Assembly (NCBI RefSeq): GCF_003024715.1
Contig: NZ_PYLO01000002.1
Location: forward strand, 806,001 to 870,000
Direction: 5' to 3'
Origin: Clostridium fessum
GTDB lineage: Bacteria; Bacillota; Clostridia; Lachnospirales; Lachnospiraceae
Length of the DNA stretch: 64,000 nt
Below the pieces are notes generated by a model. It did no database searches. It was not told the origin of the DNA and saw nothing but the letters and a program-made list of their open reading frames with translations. This document shows positions 1 through 9,307 of this stretch, piece by piece; the first letter of the stretch is position 1; each line of letters starts with the position of its first letter. Position numbers and translations under genes: made by a program.

Positions 1-420
1 CTTTCTCTCGCAATAGGTAATATCTTCAAAGTGAAAAGTTCTCTTTCTTCCAAAAGTTGAACGCCATGTGATTTCATCTCCGTTCACTTCCAGTTTCCAC
101 ATAATCATGTTCAATGAGCCGATTAAAGAAACAATAAAGAAAATACTAAAACCAATTGGTGGCAATAAATCATCTTGTTGAATAGCACTGGCTACCGTAG
201 CTCCCCCAAAAAGAAACACCGCCAATACAAAAAACATAGTAAGTACTTTTTCGGTTTTTATTATATAATGCGTCCTAATTATTCCCTTTTTCTGTTCTTC
301 CTCTCGTTCTTTAGCTCTCTTTTGTTGAAGATTTACAAGATATTTCAAAAGAAGAAGTACAACTAAATAGGGACCTATTTGTGTAATTATATTCAAACAC
401 ATTCGTAAAAAATTATTCAT
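1..420 (-). CDS. Membrane protein with cytoplasmic PH-like tail (partial)
   Basis: An open frame runs from ATG at 420, preceded by GGAGGGC, to the left edge, giving 140 codons without a stop. It has a hydrophobic stretch at residues 8-27, a charged K/R/E segment, then two further membrane segments at about residues 61-80 and 88-107. A tail follows that resembles the start of a PH-like domain (EVNGDEITWRSTFGRKRTF). This layout matches small PH-domain membrane proteins of Clostridia. No function is known to me. It is probably cargo of IME-0. Confidence 0.6.
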   Translation of the reverse strand, partial: MNNFLRMCLNIITQIGPYLVVLLLLKYLVNLQQKRAKEREEEQKKGIIRTHYIIKTEKVLTMFFVLAVFLFGGATVASAIQQDDLLPPIGFSIFFIVSLIGSLNMIMWKLEVNGDEITWRSTFGRKRTFHFEDITYCERK

Positions 421-684
421 TTTTGCCCTCCATAGTTCCAGCTATATAAAAATGATTGTTTGAAATCGAGTATTAAAAACCTCAATTTTTCATATCTCAT
501 TATACTTCATCAACTTAAAGAATGGAAGAAAAAATTTTGTGTACAGAGTTCCTGTTCAAGCCTTGTAACGCACATTTCCGCAAAATCCATAGTCCCCGAT
601 ACTTTCCTCACAGGCGATAGGCAACGGTCAAAACATCAGGTCTGCACCTGACATTTTAACCGCATATCAGCCCTGATTATCACA

Positions 685-975
685 TTATCCCTGCTGGCTG
701 TTCAGCCCATGCTTTTTCGCATATTCGCTGGCTTTCTGTCTGCGTTCCTCACTGTAAGGCGGCAGGAAACGGATAGACAGACGGGACTTTGCCAGCTCAT
801 AAGAAACACCGCCTTGAACATTGGATTTTTCCAGTCGGCAAAGGTCAGGGTACTTCTTAGCAAAAGCAGCCAACCTCTTTTTCAATCCGGCGTTGTGGGT
901 GTAGATATTTGCCTTGTCCTCGCCCTCATTAAAGAGAACGATTGTTTCTTTCTCAATCTTCGTCAGTCTCGTCAT
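685..975 (-). CDS. Conserved mobile-element protein, function unknown
   Basis: A 96-residue, lysine-rich soluble protein starting MTRLTKIEKETIVLFNEGED. The sequence reads as a small alpha/beta protein with a basic C-terminus (YSEERRQKASEYAKKHGL). I associate this type with serine-recombinase elements of Clostridia but cannot name a function. Its start overlaps the end of the gene upstream by 23 bp, so the two are translationally coupled. Confidence 0.6.
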   Translation of the reverse strand: MTRLTKIEKETIVLFNEGEDKANIYTHNAGLKKRLAAFAKKYPDLCRLEKSNVQGGVSYELAKSRLSIRFLPPYSEERRQKASEYAKKHGLNSQQG

Positions 976-1201
976 AGCAGCCCTCCCTATGGTTTTTCAA
1001 CACACGCAGCTTGCAGTAAAAGCAGCGATACCACCTTTCAACACCCTCAGCACTCAGCTTGACGGAAAGCATATAAAACAGCTTCTTCGCCACTGGATCG
1101 GGTGCAAGGGCAGCTACCATACGCAAACGCTCGACAGTTGCTTTCAGGTTCGGACAGCCAAAGGCATAAAGGGCTTCCATTTCATTCCGGTTCATCTTCA
1201 T
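953..1201 (-). CDS. Small conserved mobile-element protein
   Basis: An 82-residue protein starting MKMNRNEMEALYAFGC. The ATG at 1201 is chosen because AAGGAGGA lies 6-13 bases upstream; the longer frame to 1246 starts before that site. Residues 25-40 hold a hydrophobic helix (RLRMVAALAPDPVAKK), followed by a WYRCFYCKLR segment with a CxxC-like cysteine pair. It may belong to the group of transposon-transfer assisting proteins, but this is a weak guess. It is co-transcribed with the 685-975 gene. Confidence 0.55.
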   Translation of the reverse strand: MKMNRNEMEALYAFGCPNLKATVERLRMVAALAPDPVAKKLFYMLSVKLSAEGVERWYRCFYCKLRVLKNHREGCYDETDED

Positions 1202-1227
1202 TGTGTTTTCCTCCTTAAAGTTTGATA

Positions 1228-1268
1228 AATGAAAAGCGACAGACACTTCATAAGGAAATACCTGTCGC
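1228..1268 (-). terminator. Rho-independent terminator after tnpV
   Basis: On the minus strand, GCGACAG and CTGTCGC form a stem with a loop of about 20 bases, followed by TTTTCATTT. It sits just past the stop of tnpV (1311) and directly before the ribosome binding site of the next gene, so it may reduce rather than abolish read-through. Confidence 0.55.
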
Positions 1269-1310
1269 TTCGTTTACGATACAAATTTGTTGGTTTTGGA
1301 CTTGATAAAA

Positions 1311-1694
1311 TCAGCAGTAAATCATTTCCTGTCTGATGATTTCTTCGGCTCGGTTACGGATAGAGTTCATGGACTGTACCCACAACATCTGATTGTCTGC
1401 TTTCATGGTTTCGGTCACGCCCTCGGCTTGTTTCATCTGCTCAATGATAAGGCTGCACCTTTCCGTTGCCTGTTCGTCCAGGTCAGCAAGGTAAGTATGC
1501 AGTTCGCCGGATAAACAGAGGGCAGAGAACCTTGTAGGGCGGTACTGCTCCAAATATGTCCTGTGCAGTCTGCCCCACATACCGATAGGGCGGTGTTCCT
1601 CCGGTAGCTTCAAGTCCGGCACATAGTAATCGCCCACAAGAACATAGTCCAGACCGTTGCTTTTGTCATGGATTCGTGATTTCAATTCTGTCAT
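1311..1694 (-). CDS. tnpV: TnpV-like transposon protein
   Basis: A 127-residue protein starting MTELKSRIHDKSNGLDYVLV. It shows the family layout: a central LKLPEEHRPIGMWGRLHRTY segment, then a helical half ending EEIIRQEMI. TnpV proteins accompany Tn4451-like serine recombinases; their role is not established. The start codon overlaps the recombinase stop (1691-1694), so the pair is translated as a coupled unit. A paralogue lies at 36013-36366 beside the IME-2 recombinase. Confidence 0.8.
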   Translation of the reverse strand: MTELKSRIHDKSNGLDYVLVGDYYVPDLKLPEEHRPIGMWGRLHRTYLEQYRPTRFSALCLSGELHTYLADLDEQATERCSLIIEQMKQAEGVTETMKADNQMLWVQSMNSIRNRAEEIIRQEMIYC

Positions 1695-3613
1695 GCTATT
1701 TTTTCTCCTTTCACTTTTTGCCGCTTTGATTTGCTTGTGACGTTCTGTTCAACACACACATTGCTATCAGAACTTTTTTCTTCTGCTATACGCTCATGCT
1801 CCGCAAATTCTTTTGATTTCTCACGAATCTTTTTCATATACTTACGATTGGATTCTCGTTTTCTGCGAAGTCGTTCCGCCTCTTTTTCAGCAGCAATCCT
1901 TTCTTCCTCTGTTGGTTCATGCTGCTCCACAGGTACTTGAAATTGCCCGACATAGTTAAGATATATCTCCACCTCTGTGGTGCGGTCTGCACCTTTTCCT
2001 TGTGGCTCGTGAACCAGAATTTTGTCGATAAATTCATTTATCATGGCAGGAGTAAGTTCTGTAATATTCTCATACTTTTTAACCAGCTTTAGAAAACGCT
2101 CCACATTATTTTGACCGCCTATAATCCGTTGCATATCAGCGGTGTCAGTCTCAATAATCTTGTTCAGCTCGTTCTGCTCATTTTCATAATCAGTAAGCAT
2201 ACTCTGAAAAAGTCTGTCCGGCAATCTTCCAATCACATTATCTTCATAGATTTTCCTGATAAGCATATCCAGTTCGTGAACTCGCTTCTGATTTCTTTCA
2301 ATGCGGTTTTTTACAGTTTCAGAAACAGCAATATCTTTCATCGCCGATTCTTCTTGCAGAGAATAAACAAACTCCCGCTCATTCAAAGAAACATAATGGC
2401 AAGTCTCCTGTATGGTTTTCAGAATGATGCTTTTAAGTGCTTTTGTTGAAATATGGTGGCAAGTACAATGTCGGTCATACTTCTGATAAGCAAGATTATA
2501 TGTGGAACATTCATAACAATCTGCCGGATTGGAATAACTTGTCCTTTTTTCGCCTTTGGCAGTATAGTATATTCTTTCTCGCCCTTTCCGCTGCCTGTGA
2601 TTATACATCGGCGCACCACAATCAGCACAGTAAATCTTTCCGGTCAGAACATTAGGCTCGCCCATAGGATCTGCTTTTCTTACATTCTGTCTTAACTTTT
2701 GAGCAAGCAGCCATGTTTCTTCATCGACAATAGGCTCTTGTGTATCATCAAAAACCACCCAATCTTCCTTATCTGCCCTTTTCGTCTTTTTGTCCTTATA
2801 GGAATTTTTGAATGTCCTGAAGTTGACAGTCTTTCCGATATACTCTGGTCGGGCAATCAGAGTAGTAACCTGATTTCCTCGCCACATATACGGATTTTCT
2901 TTGTCATAGTTGCTTGCATGATTTCCAAGTCCCTTTTTGCCAAGATAATAAGATGGTCTTTCAATTTTTTCTTCTGAAAGTTCTCTTGCTATCTGATAAG
3001 GTCCTTTTCCCTCAATAGTCATGCGATAAATTCTGCGGACTACTTCAGCAGCTTCTTCATCAATAATCCAATGGTCGGGGTTTTCGGGGTCTTTCAAATA
3101 GCCGTATGGTGGGATATTACTTGTATGAGCGTTGCCGGAAGAACCTCTGGATTTCAGTACAGCTTTAATTTTCTTACTTGTGTCCCTGACAAACCACTCA
3201 TTCATGATATTCAGAAAAGGGGCAAACTCACTGGTTTCTTGACGGTCACTGTCAATACCATTATTGATTGCTATAAATCGAACTTCCTTTTCTCTAAACA
3301 GAATGTCAGTGAAAAAACCTACTTGCAAATGGTCTCTGCCGATTCTGGACATATCTTTGCAGATACAGGCAGTGATTTCTCCGTTTTTAACACCTTCAAC
3401 AAGTCTGTTCCATGAAGGTCTGTCAAAGGTCGCTCCACTCCAACCATCATCGGTAAAATGAACAAGATTCGTAAAACCATGTTTCATAGCATAATCTTCA
3501 AGCATTTGCTTTTGATGAACTATACTGTTACTCTCTCCAGCATTATCATCATCACGAGACAGTCTTTCATACAAAGCAGTAATGCCATTGCTTTTATCTT
3601 TTTTTCTTCTCAT
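1691..3613 (-). CDS. Large serine recombinase of IME-0
   Basis: A 640-residue site-specific recombinase of the TnpX/TndX type that would catalyse excision and integration of IME-0. Residues 11-160 are the resolvase catalytic domain, with the nucleophile in YERLSRDD (Ser19) and the arginine motif KDMSRIGRDHLQVG. The recombinase domain follows at about 175-300. A zinc ribbon (CADCGAP, later cysteines YECS and CTCHH) and a coiled-coil region with a DUF4368-like tail complete it. The ATG at 3613 follows AAGGAGTT. It is the gene closest to the topB junction, as usual for this class. Confidence 0.93.
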   Translation of the reverse strand: MRRKKDKSNGITALYERLSRDDDNAGESNSIVHQKQMLEDYAMKHGFTNLVHFTDDGWSGATFDRPSWNRLVEGVKNGEITACICKDMSRIGRDHLQVGFFTDILFREKEVRFIAINNGIDSDRQETSEFAPFLNIMNEWFVRDTSKKIKAVLKSRGSSGNAHTSNIPPYGYLKDPENPDHWIIDEEAAEVVRRIYRMTIEGKGPYQIARELSEEKIERPSYYLGKKGLGNHASNYDKENPYMWRGNQVTTLIARPEYIGKTVNFRTFKNSYKDKKTKRADKEDWVVFDDTQEPIVDEETWLLAQKLRQNVRKADPMGEPNVLTGKIYCADCGAPMYNHRQRKGRERIYYTAKGEKRTSYSNPADCYECSTYNLAYQKYDRHCTCHHISTKALKSIILKTIQETCHYVSLNEREFVYSLQEESAMKDIAVSETVKNRIERNQKRVHELDMLIRKIYEDNVIGRLPDRLFQSMLTDYENEQNELNKIIETDTADMQRIIGGQNNVERFLKLVKKYENITELTPAMINEFIDKILVHEPQGKGADRTTEVEIYLNYVGQFQVPVEQHEPTEEERIAAEKEAERLRRKRESNRKYMKKIREKSKEFAEHERIAEEKSSDSNVCVEQNVTSKSKRQKVKGEKIA

Positions 3614-5061
3614 GCTGAACTCCTTTCTTCAATTCCTATCCACTCCTTACGCTCACAAAATATCACATCGGTAAAGTGTTTAGGGGGAGATGTTTTCCCT
3701 TCCTTGATTTCCGTGCCGCTGACGGTCATTTCGTCACCAACGGAAACAGAAGGGAGTGTCTGCACGTTTTCGTCGGATTTTGTCGAATCATTTTTCTGAA
3801 CCAGAGCTTTCCATCCATCCTGCACAACAGTTTTGCCTTTGGTGGAAAACACGGTACCGCCACAGTCCAGCTCAATAACTGTCTCTGCGTATCGGTGCGG
3901 ATCGCCAACAGCTACGCACAACCGATTCGAGATCAGTTGCAAAATTGCAAGTTCACCCTTGGGAAGTTCGCTCAGATTGCATTTCTGCAATTCTCTGGTC
4001 GGAATGATGGCATGGTGATCTGTGACCTTTTTGTTATTCACAACCTGCTCTGCATGAACTGGTATGTTATCCACATCCTCCACGGGGAATGTGTGGAAAG
4101 CCAGCTTTACGAGGTCGGTCAGGCTATGTGCCATATCTTCCGTCAGAAACCTGCTGTCGGTACGGGGATAAGTGACCAGTTTCTTTTCATAGAGGTTCTG
4201 CGTGTAGTCCAAGGTCTGCTGTGCCGTGTAGCCAAGCACACGGTTGGCTTCTCTCTGTAAACTGGTCAGGTCATAGAGCGCAGGCGGCTTTTCTGTTTTC
4301 TCCTTACATTCAGCTTTCTGAACGATTGCCACCGAACAGCTTTGTTTGACAGCTTCGGCTGCTGCCTTGGTTTTGAAGCGTTCGCTTGCAGCCGTAAAAC
4401 CATCCAATCCAATCTGAACTGTGTAGAACAGTTCAGGCTTGAATGCGGAAATGGCAGCTTCTCGCATAACAGCCATAGCAAGGGTAGGGGTCATAACACG
4501 ACCAACATTCAGGGTCTGCCCGTAAAGGGTCGAAAAAAGTCGAGTAGCGTTAATACCAACAATCCAGTCGGCTCGTTCTCGACACAGTGCTGCTTCATAC
4601 AAAGCATCATATTCCGTTCCAGACCTGAGATTTTCAAAGCCCTCCTTGATTGCTACATCTTCCATCGAGGAAATCCAAAGCCGCTCAAACGGCTTTCTGC
4701 ACCCGGCTTTGTGGTACACCAACCGAAAGATCAGCTCGCCCTCACGACCGGCATCTGTTGCACACACAAGACTCGCAACATCTTCTCTGGCCATGAGCTT
4801 TTTCAGAATCCCAAACTGTTTTTTCGTACCGGCAGAAACCTCATACTGCCAGTCCATCGGGAAGATAGGAAGGTCTGCATAAGCCCATTTGCTGTACTTC
4901 GCATCATAGACTTCCGGCTGTGCCAGCTCCACCAAATGCCCTACACACCAGCTGACCACATATCCGTTTCCCTCTAAGTAGCCATCCTCACGCTTGGCAG
5001 CACCTAACACTTTGGCAATACTCTGTGCAACCGAAGGCTTTTCAGCCAAAACTAATTTCAT
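3610..5061 (-). pseudogene. topB: DNA topoisomerase III, 5' part, cut by IME-0
   Basis: A type IA topoisomerase of the kind carried by ICEs, relaxing DNA during transfer. Visible parts are the TOPRIM start (KLVLAEKPSVAQSIAKVLG), the acidic CATDAGREGELIFR motif, and the active-site tyrosine region (LYEKKLVTYPRTDSRFLTED). The ATG at 5061 has the better spacing to AAAGGAG; 5067 is the alternative. After PPKHFTD (ending at 3667) the frame leaves the family and stops 18 codons later at 3610. About 465 of roughly 700 residues remain. The C-terminal DNA-binding part is missing, so the product is probably inactive unless IME-0 excises. Confidence 0.85.
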
Positions 5062-5181
5062 TTGCATCTGCTCCTTTCACAAAAAAATAAGCAGCCACAC
5101 ACCGTAGTGCATGACTGCTATGTAAAAAGTTCGGAAAGGATTTTTGCAACCTGATACAATTTTCTGTTCTACAATCTCCGT

Positions 5182-5230
5182 CATAATAAAAATATCTCCA
5201 TCATTTCAAAAGAGAATGACGGAGATATTT
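5182..5230 (-). terminator. Rho-independent terminator after the DUF4143 ATPase
   Basis: Arms at 5191-5205 and 5215-5229 pair over 15 bp with one G-U type mismatch. On the minus strand they are followed by TTTTTATTAT. This separates the ATPase gene upstream from topB. Confidence 0.8.
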
Positions 5231-5238
5231 CACCTTGC

Positions 5239-6435
5239 TTATTCTTGTAGCAACCAATCGGCTATATCGTGAATTTCGATTCCTTCATAGCTATATTGGG
5301 GATGTTTGGTTCTGGCAATAATCATTTTCGGATAAGCGTCTCGAATCTGAAGCAGAGGAGAGCATTCTCTCTCAAATGTTTCCTGCCCGGAAATGTTGTC
5401 GCTGACCTGAATATAAATCTTTTCGCTACCTCTCTGAGCAACAAAGTCGATTTCCTTTTGATAGAGCTTGCCGACATAGACATCATATCCACGGCGAAGA
5501 AGCTCGATACAAACAACGTTTTCATATACTCTGCCATAGTCTATATTTCTGCTTCCCAGTATTGCATATCGAATACCGCTGTCACACAAATAGAACTTTT
5601 CAGAGCTTTCAAGGTATTTCTTACCTCGGATGTCATATCTCTTAATATCATAAAATACAAAAGCATTGCACAAATACTTAATGTACTTGCCGACGGTTAC
5701 ATGATTGGTTGGAGTCTCATTTGCTGTCAGTAGCTGACTGACCTTATTCGGAGAAGTCAGGTTGCTGATATTATCCATAAGGAACTCGCTCAGACGTTGT
5801 AAAACCAAAGTGTCCGGGAGAGTATATTTCTGTACCAAATCCCTTGTAACAATCGTTTCGTAGACCTCTTTGATATAGTTTGTTCTGTCTTTTTCGGTTC
5901 TATAAGCATAGGAACCTGCTAAACCGCCCTTGATAGCGTACTCATCAAAGAGCTTATCTTTGTCACTAATATCATCATAATACTGGCAATATTCCTGGAA
6001 GCTGAAAGGAAACACATGAATTTCAATATAGCGTCCGGTAAACAGAGTTGCCAGATCTGCACTCAACAGGAAAGCATTAGAGCCTGTTACATAGATGTCG
6101 TATTTTCCCTTAGAGTACAGGCTATTGATTGCCAACTCAAACTTGGGACACATCTGAACCTCGTCTACAAACAGGTAGTTCGTTTTTCCTTCCTGATAAT
6201 GTTCTTCCACATAGGCGTGTAAGGCATGGTATTCCTTGATTTCTTCATACGCCAAATCCATGAAGTCGATGAAGATAATATTGATGTTTTCAAAATTGCT
6301 TTTCAGATACGCAATATACGCCTGCATCAATTTGGACTTACCAGATCGACGAATGCCCGTGATGATCTTGATGTCAGGAGTACCATTCAGTTCAATGATT
6401 CTATCGAGATATTTTGCTCTCGTGATTGTTTTCAT
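5239..6435 (-). CDS. AAA ATPase with DUF4143 domain (cargo)
   Basis: A 398-residue P-loop protein. The Walker A motif is TGIRRSGKSKLM at about residues 20-31, with NIIFIDFMDL and LFVDEVQM as Walker B-like motifs. A DUF4143-type C-terminal half follows, ending in a segment with nuclease-like character (DVYVGKLYQKEIDFVAQRG). Such ATPases are common in bacteria and archaea and their role is not settled. The ATG at 6435 fits the family start MKTITRAKYLDRI; the frame extends to 6525. It has its own terminator and lies between DUF4366 and topB, so it looks like cargo rather than transfer machinery. Confidence 0.8.
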   Translation of the reverse strand: MKTITRAKYLDRIIELNGTPDIKIITGIRRSGKSKLMQAYIAYLKSNFENINIIFIDFMDLAYEEIKEYHALHAYVEEHYQEGKTNYLFVDEVQMCPKFELAINSLYSKGKYDIYVTGSNAFLLSADLATLFTGRYIEIHVFPFSFQEYCQYYDDISDKDKLFDEYAIKGGLAGSYAYRTEKDRTNYIKEVYETIVTRDLVQKYTLPDTLVLQRLSEFLMDNISNLTSPNKVSQLLTANETPTNHVTVGKYIKYLCNAFVFYDIKRYDIRGKKYLESSEKFYLCDSGIRYAILGSRNIDYGRVYENVVCIELLRRGYDVYVGKLYQKEIDFVAQRGSEKIYIQVSDNISGQETFERECSPLLQIRDAYPKMIIARTKHPQYSYEGIEIHDIADWLLQE

Positions 6436-6577
6436 ATAGTCACCCGCTTTCAAAAATTGAAGTTTTTTCATTTCTCGAAACCGCTTCGCTGTACTTATTA
6501 TACTGTCTGCTAATAGTATATGCAAGATGTCACTTTCAAAAACGCAAATTTTTTTATTTTTTGAAAGCGGAAACTAT

Positions 6578-6600
6578 GTAAAGGCAACCCGAAGGCTGCC
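6578..6600 (-). terminator. Weak terminator after the conjugation operon
   Basis: On the minus strand GGCAGCC and GGTTGCC pair around a tight TTCG loop, followed by TTTAC. It lies about 20 bases past the stop of the DUF4366 gene and would end the virB6-to-DUF4366 transcript. The U tract is short. Confidence 0.45.
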
Positions 6601-6622
6601 CCAGGCATCAAGCCTATCCTGT

Positions 6623-7306
6623 TTACACAGGTTCATTATCATCTTCATCGACGGAGCTATCTTCATCGTCGTCCTCAAACTCCGGATCGTACCCATAGTC
6701 CTCGTCATCGTCCACATAATCAGCATCTGGGTCAGGCTTTGCCGCTTCCTGTGCCTTCTTCTTTTCCTGGACTTTCTTAAATACGAAGAATCCACCACCA
6801 CAGGCAAGCACAATCAGAGTAAGAATCGCCGGGAGCATATTTGTGGATTTCGGCTTTTCCTCCGGTGTCGGTTCTGTAATTTCAGGAACTGTTTCAACTA
6901 CTTCCGGCTTTGTTTCCTCAACCGGCTTGGTGAACTCTGCAACTTCTTCCTCGTCCATCAGCTTGAGCAGGTCGGCTTCATCCACCTGATTCAGAAAATG
7001 CACGGTTTCCTCGCCCTTATCATCACGGTCAATGATGATATAGAAGTAGTTTCCGTTTTTGGTTACAGCGGTAATGAACTGCTTTCCGCTTTTCGTAGGC
7101 GAGCCAGCGTCATCAACCAAAGTCAGATTGCCGTCGGGAGTAAGCGGTAGCATCGGCTCCTCCGGCTCTGTTTCGGGAACTTTTTCTTCGACCGCAGGTT
7201 CTTCAGTCGCTACGCTTTCATCTACATAGGCAAATGCCGTTGTAGAAAACACGCCAAAACACATTGCACACGCCAGCAATGCGGCTCCAATTTTCTTAAA
7301 TCTCAT
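6623..7306 (-). CDS. DUF4366 (CD1107-type) membrane protein
   Basis: A 227-residue ICE protein that accompanies VirB4 and the NlpC/P60 hydrolase. It has a signal peptide (KKIGAALLACAMCFGVFSTT, ending ...AFA) and an extracellular domain rich in Glu and Pro. A transmembrane segment lies at about 155-175 (LPAILTLIVLACGGGFFVFK). The cytoplasmic tail is very acidic (DPDADYVDDDEDYGYDPEFE). The start at 7306 is chosen because AGGAGG lies 9 bases upstream and itself follows the ATG at 7324. It overlaps the DUF4315 gene by 11 bp. Its exact role in transfer is unknown. Confidence 0.85.
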   Translation of the reverse strand: MRFKKIGAALLACAMCFGVFSTTAFAYVDESVATEEPAVEEKVPETEPEEPMLPLTPDGNLTLVDDAGSPTKSGKQFITAVTKNGNYFYIIIDRDDKGEETVHFLNQVDEADLLKLMDEEEVAEFTKPVEETKPEVVETVPEITEPTPEEKPKSTNMLPAILTLIVLACGGGFFVFKKVQEKKKAQEAAKPDPDADYVDDDEDYGYDPEFEDDDEDSSVDEDDNEPV

Positions 7307-7553
7307 TCTGCGTTTCCTCCTCATTCATAGTATTGATCGTATCAGGCTTCGGAGCCATATCCGCAGCAAACATACGGAGCAGCTCGGAAAGCTGTTCGGG
7401 ATTCAGGTTCGCAGCATGAACCATCTCATGGATTTCGGAATTTTCCTCCTCACGGTATCTGCGTTCCAGGTCTTTCACCTTAGCATCCCATTCTGCCCGT
7501 TTCTTACGGGCTTTTTCAAGGTCTGCACCTATTCTGTCTAACTTGGCACTCAA
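7296..7553 (-). CDS. DUF4315 family protein
   Basis: An 85-residue helical protein whose first half is a charged coiled coil (LDRIGADLEKARKKRAEWDA). This is the usual DUF4315 layout in this position of the ICE operon, between the NlpC/P60 gene and DUF4366. No enzymatic motifs are visible. The short spacing upstream (14 bp) and the overlap downstream indicate one operon. Confidence 0.85.
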   Translation of the reverse strand: MSAKLDRIGADLEKARKKRAEWDAKVKDLERRYREEENSEIHEMVHAANLNPEQLSELLRMFAADMAPKPDTINTMNEEETQNEI

Positions 7554-7567
7554 TCGCCATCCCTCCT

Positions 7568-9304
7568 TTAGTTTCTGATTCTGCCGAAGCAGTAAAAATG
7601 CTGTTGCCAGTAATTCGATTCGATAGAAGCGTAGGAAATGGGGTTTCCGCAGTGGATCATCATACCATTGCCAACATAGATACCAACGTGTGATGCACCG
7701 GAGGTATCATAAGTGCCTTGGAAGAAAATCAAATCTCCCGGTTTGGCAGAGCTTTTCGGGATAATGTCGCATACGCCCATCAAACCGTTTGCGGTCAAAC
7801 GACCAACACTCCAACCGTTTCCGCAGTGATTGATTACATAGGAAACAAATCCGGAGCAGTCAAAGGAGGTAGACGGGCTGCTGCCGCCCCACACATACGG
7901 GTATCCCAGATATTTTTCAGCTTCCCGAATCATATTGGCAAATCTTGTGTCTGTCAGCGCTTCGCCCGGAATATCATAATCGGTGTACTCGCCGCCAGGG
8001 GTGGCGTAAATGTCATTTCCGAAAATATCCGGTCTGTTGCCCCTTGTCTGAAGCAAAATTCTATATCGCTCCATATCATCTTCCGACAAGCCGGAATTTG
8101 AAATCACACTGTTCAAGCCCTTATTTCTGAGCTTCACATTCAGAATATAATATTCGTAATCTTCTTCCTCTGTTGTTGTCTCTCCCGTTTCGGGATCAGT
8201 AGAAGATGTTGTTCGTGTACGAATCTCTACTACTTCCGTCAGGGTCAGCTCATATTGTTGCTCAAATAGCCATTGCAGGGTAGCCTGCACCTCATCTCTG
8301 GTGTAATCCTCAAACTTCACCGTCAAATACGCCGCCAGCTCATAAGGATTGTGGTTGATTTCATCAAGGTCATACCGGTACTCGTCATATCCGCTATGAG
8401 TACGCTCGATATTATTGATTTTATTGCGGAGCGCAGCTTCCAAAGCCTTGTAATCATTGTCCGCACCAATAATATCTTCCTCTTTTGCAGTAAAAGAAGT
8501 TCCCAGAATGATCTGTGTGCCGCCTTGGAACATAGCCGAACAAGACGAGAACATCCCTGAGAGTATCATAAAAAGCAGTCCGGCAATCAAAACAAACAGA
8601 ATCGTTTTAGAGTGTGTGGTGCAGAACTCCGTTACTCTTTCTGTGATGTTCTTGGCTCCCTGAGCTGCTTTGCCCGTTGCCTTGCCTGCACCCTTAGATG
8701 CAGAAGCCGTTGTCGAAGCGGTATTCTTACCGGCTTTGGCGGCAGCATATTCTTTCTTGATTGCCCTTTTCTGTTGCCAACGGGAAAAGGGATTGGAACC
8801 GGCATCGGGGTTGTCCTTTTTGAACTTCTCATACAGGGCATTTACATTTGCTTTATCTGACTTCTCAACCAGCTTTTCCGCCTTGTCGTAGGCTTTCAGC
8901 TTGTGACTGTAAACGGCATGATCGACGGTATAGACAGTGGATTCAACAGCCTTGGTCGTTTCCTGCACAGCCTGAACGCCGATATTATCATCCTCATATT
9001 CTGACACCGCCCGATGTGCTTTGGATGTGAGCGTGACTGCGGCACCACGGCTTGCCATGTGCTTTGCCACAGATGGGCGCTCGATTTCCGTAAACTCCGC
9101 TTTTTCAAAACGGAGCTTTGCTTTACGGGAACCGGCTGCATCTGTTTCCAGCTTTAGCTTCGGCTTTGCCTTTTTAGAAGCCAATTTGTCTGCCGCTTTT
9201 TCAGCCCTATCAACCGCCTTATCTGCACGGTCGGCAGCTTTCTTCACATGAGAATCTGCAAGGTCATCTTCGGTAAAACGGAGTCGTGTAGGTCTTTTCG
9301 CCAT
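7568..9304 (-). CDS. CD1108-type NlpC/P60 cell-wall hydrolase of the conjugation machine
   Basis: A 578-residue membrane-anchored peptidoglycan hydrolase, thought to open the wall for the mating channel. The first 215 residues are a basic cytoplasmic region. One membrane segment follows at about 235-252 (TILFVLIAGLLFMILSGMF). The extracellular domain ends in a C-terminal NlpC/P60 domain (about 455-578) with the catalytic Cys in SFDCSGFVSYV and a His in GASHVGIYVG. It lies 3 bp after virB4 in the operon. The length and layout match the CD1108 family. Confidence 0.9.
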   Translation of the reverse strand: MAKRPTRLRFTEDDLADSHVKKAADRADKAVDRAEKAADKLASKKAKPKLKLETDAAGSRKAKLRFEKAEFTEIERPSVAKHMASRGAAVTLTSKAHRAVSEYEDDNIGVQAVQETTKAVESTVYTVDHAVYSHKLKAYDKAEKLVEKSDKANVNALYEKFKKDNPDAGSNPFSRWQQKRAIKKEYAAAKAGKNTASTTASASKGAGKATGKAAQGAKNITERVTEFCTTHSKTILFVLIAGLLFMILSGMFSSCSAMFQGGTQIILGTSFTAKEEDIIGADNDYKALEAALRNKINNIERTHSGYDEYRYDLDEINHNPYELAAYLTVKFEDYTRDEVQATLQWLFEQQYELTLTEVVEIRTRTTSSTDPETGETTTEEEDYEYYILNVKLRNKGLNSVISNSGLSEDDMERYRILLQTRGNRPDIFGNDIYATPGGEYTDYDIPGEALTDTRFANMIREAEKYLGYPYVWGGSSPSTSFDCSGFVSYVINHCGNGWSVGRLTANGLMGVCDIIPKSSAKPGDLIFFQGTYDTSGASHVGIYVGNGMMIHCGNPISYASIESNYWQQHFYCFGRIRN

Positions 9305-9307
9305 ACA

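Larger units (their letters stand above)
1..3666 (-). mobile_element. IME-0: serine-recombinase element inserted in topB (right end only)
   Basis: The TopB reading frame keeps family sequence down to about position 3667. It then runs for 18 unrelated codons into the leader of a large serine recombinase. Everything to the left (recombinase, tnpV, conserved small genes, a membrane protein) belongs to the inserted element, which continues beyond the left edge. The remaining part of topB must lie further left. The exact crossover cannot be fixed without the other end. Confidence 0.75.

Noticed and set aside
460-651. Rightward 63-codon frame in the gap at 421-684
   Set aside because: No ribosome binding site and no protein-like pattern. 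The gap holds only a small palindrome (CAGGT-ACCTG) that I could not interpret.
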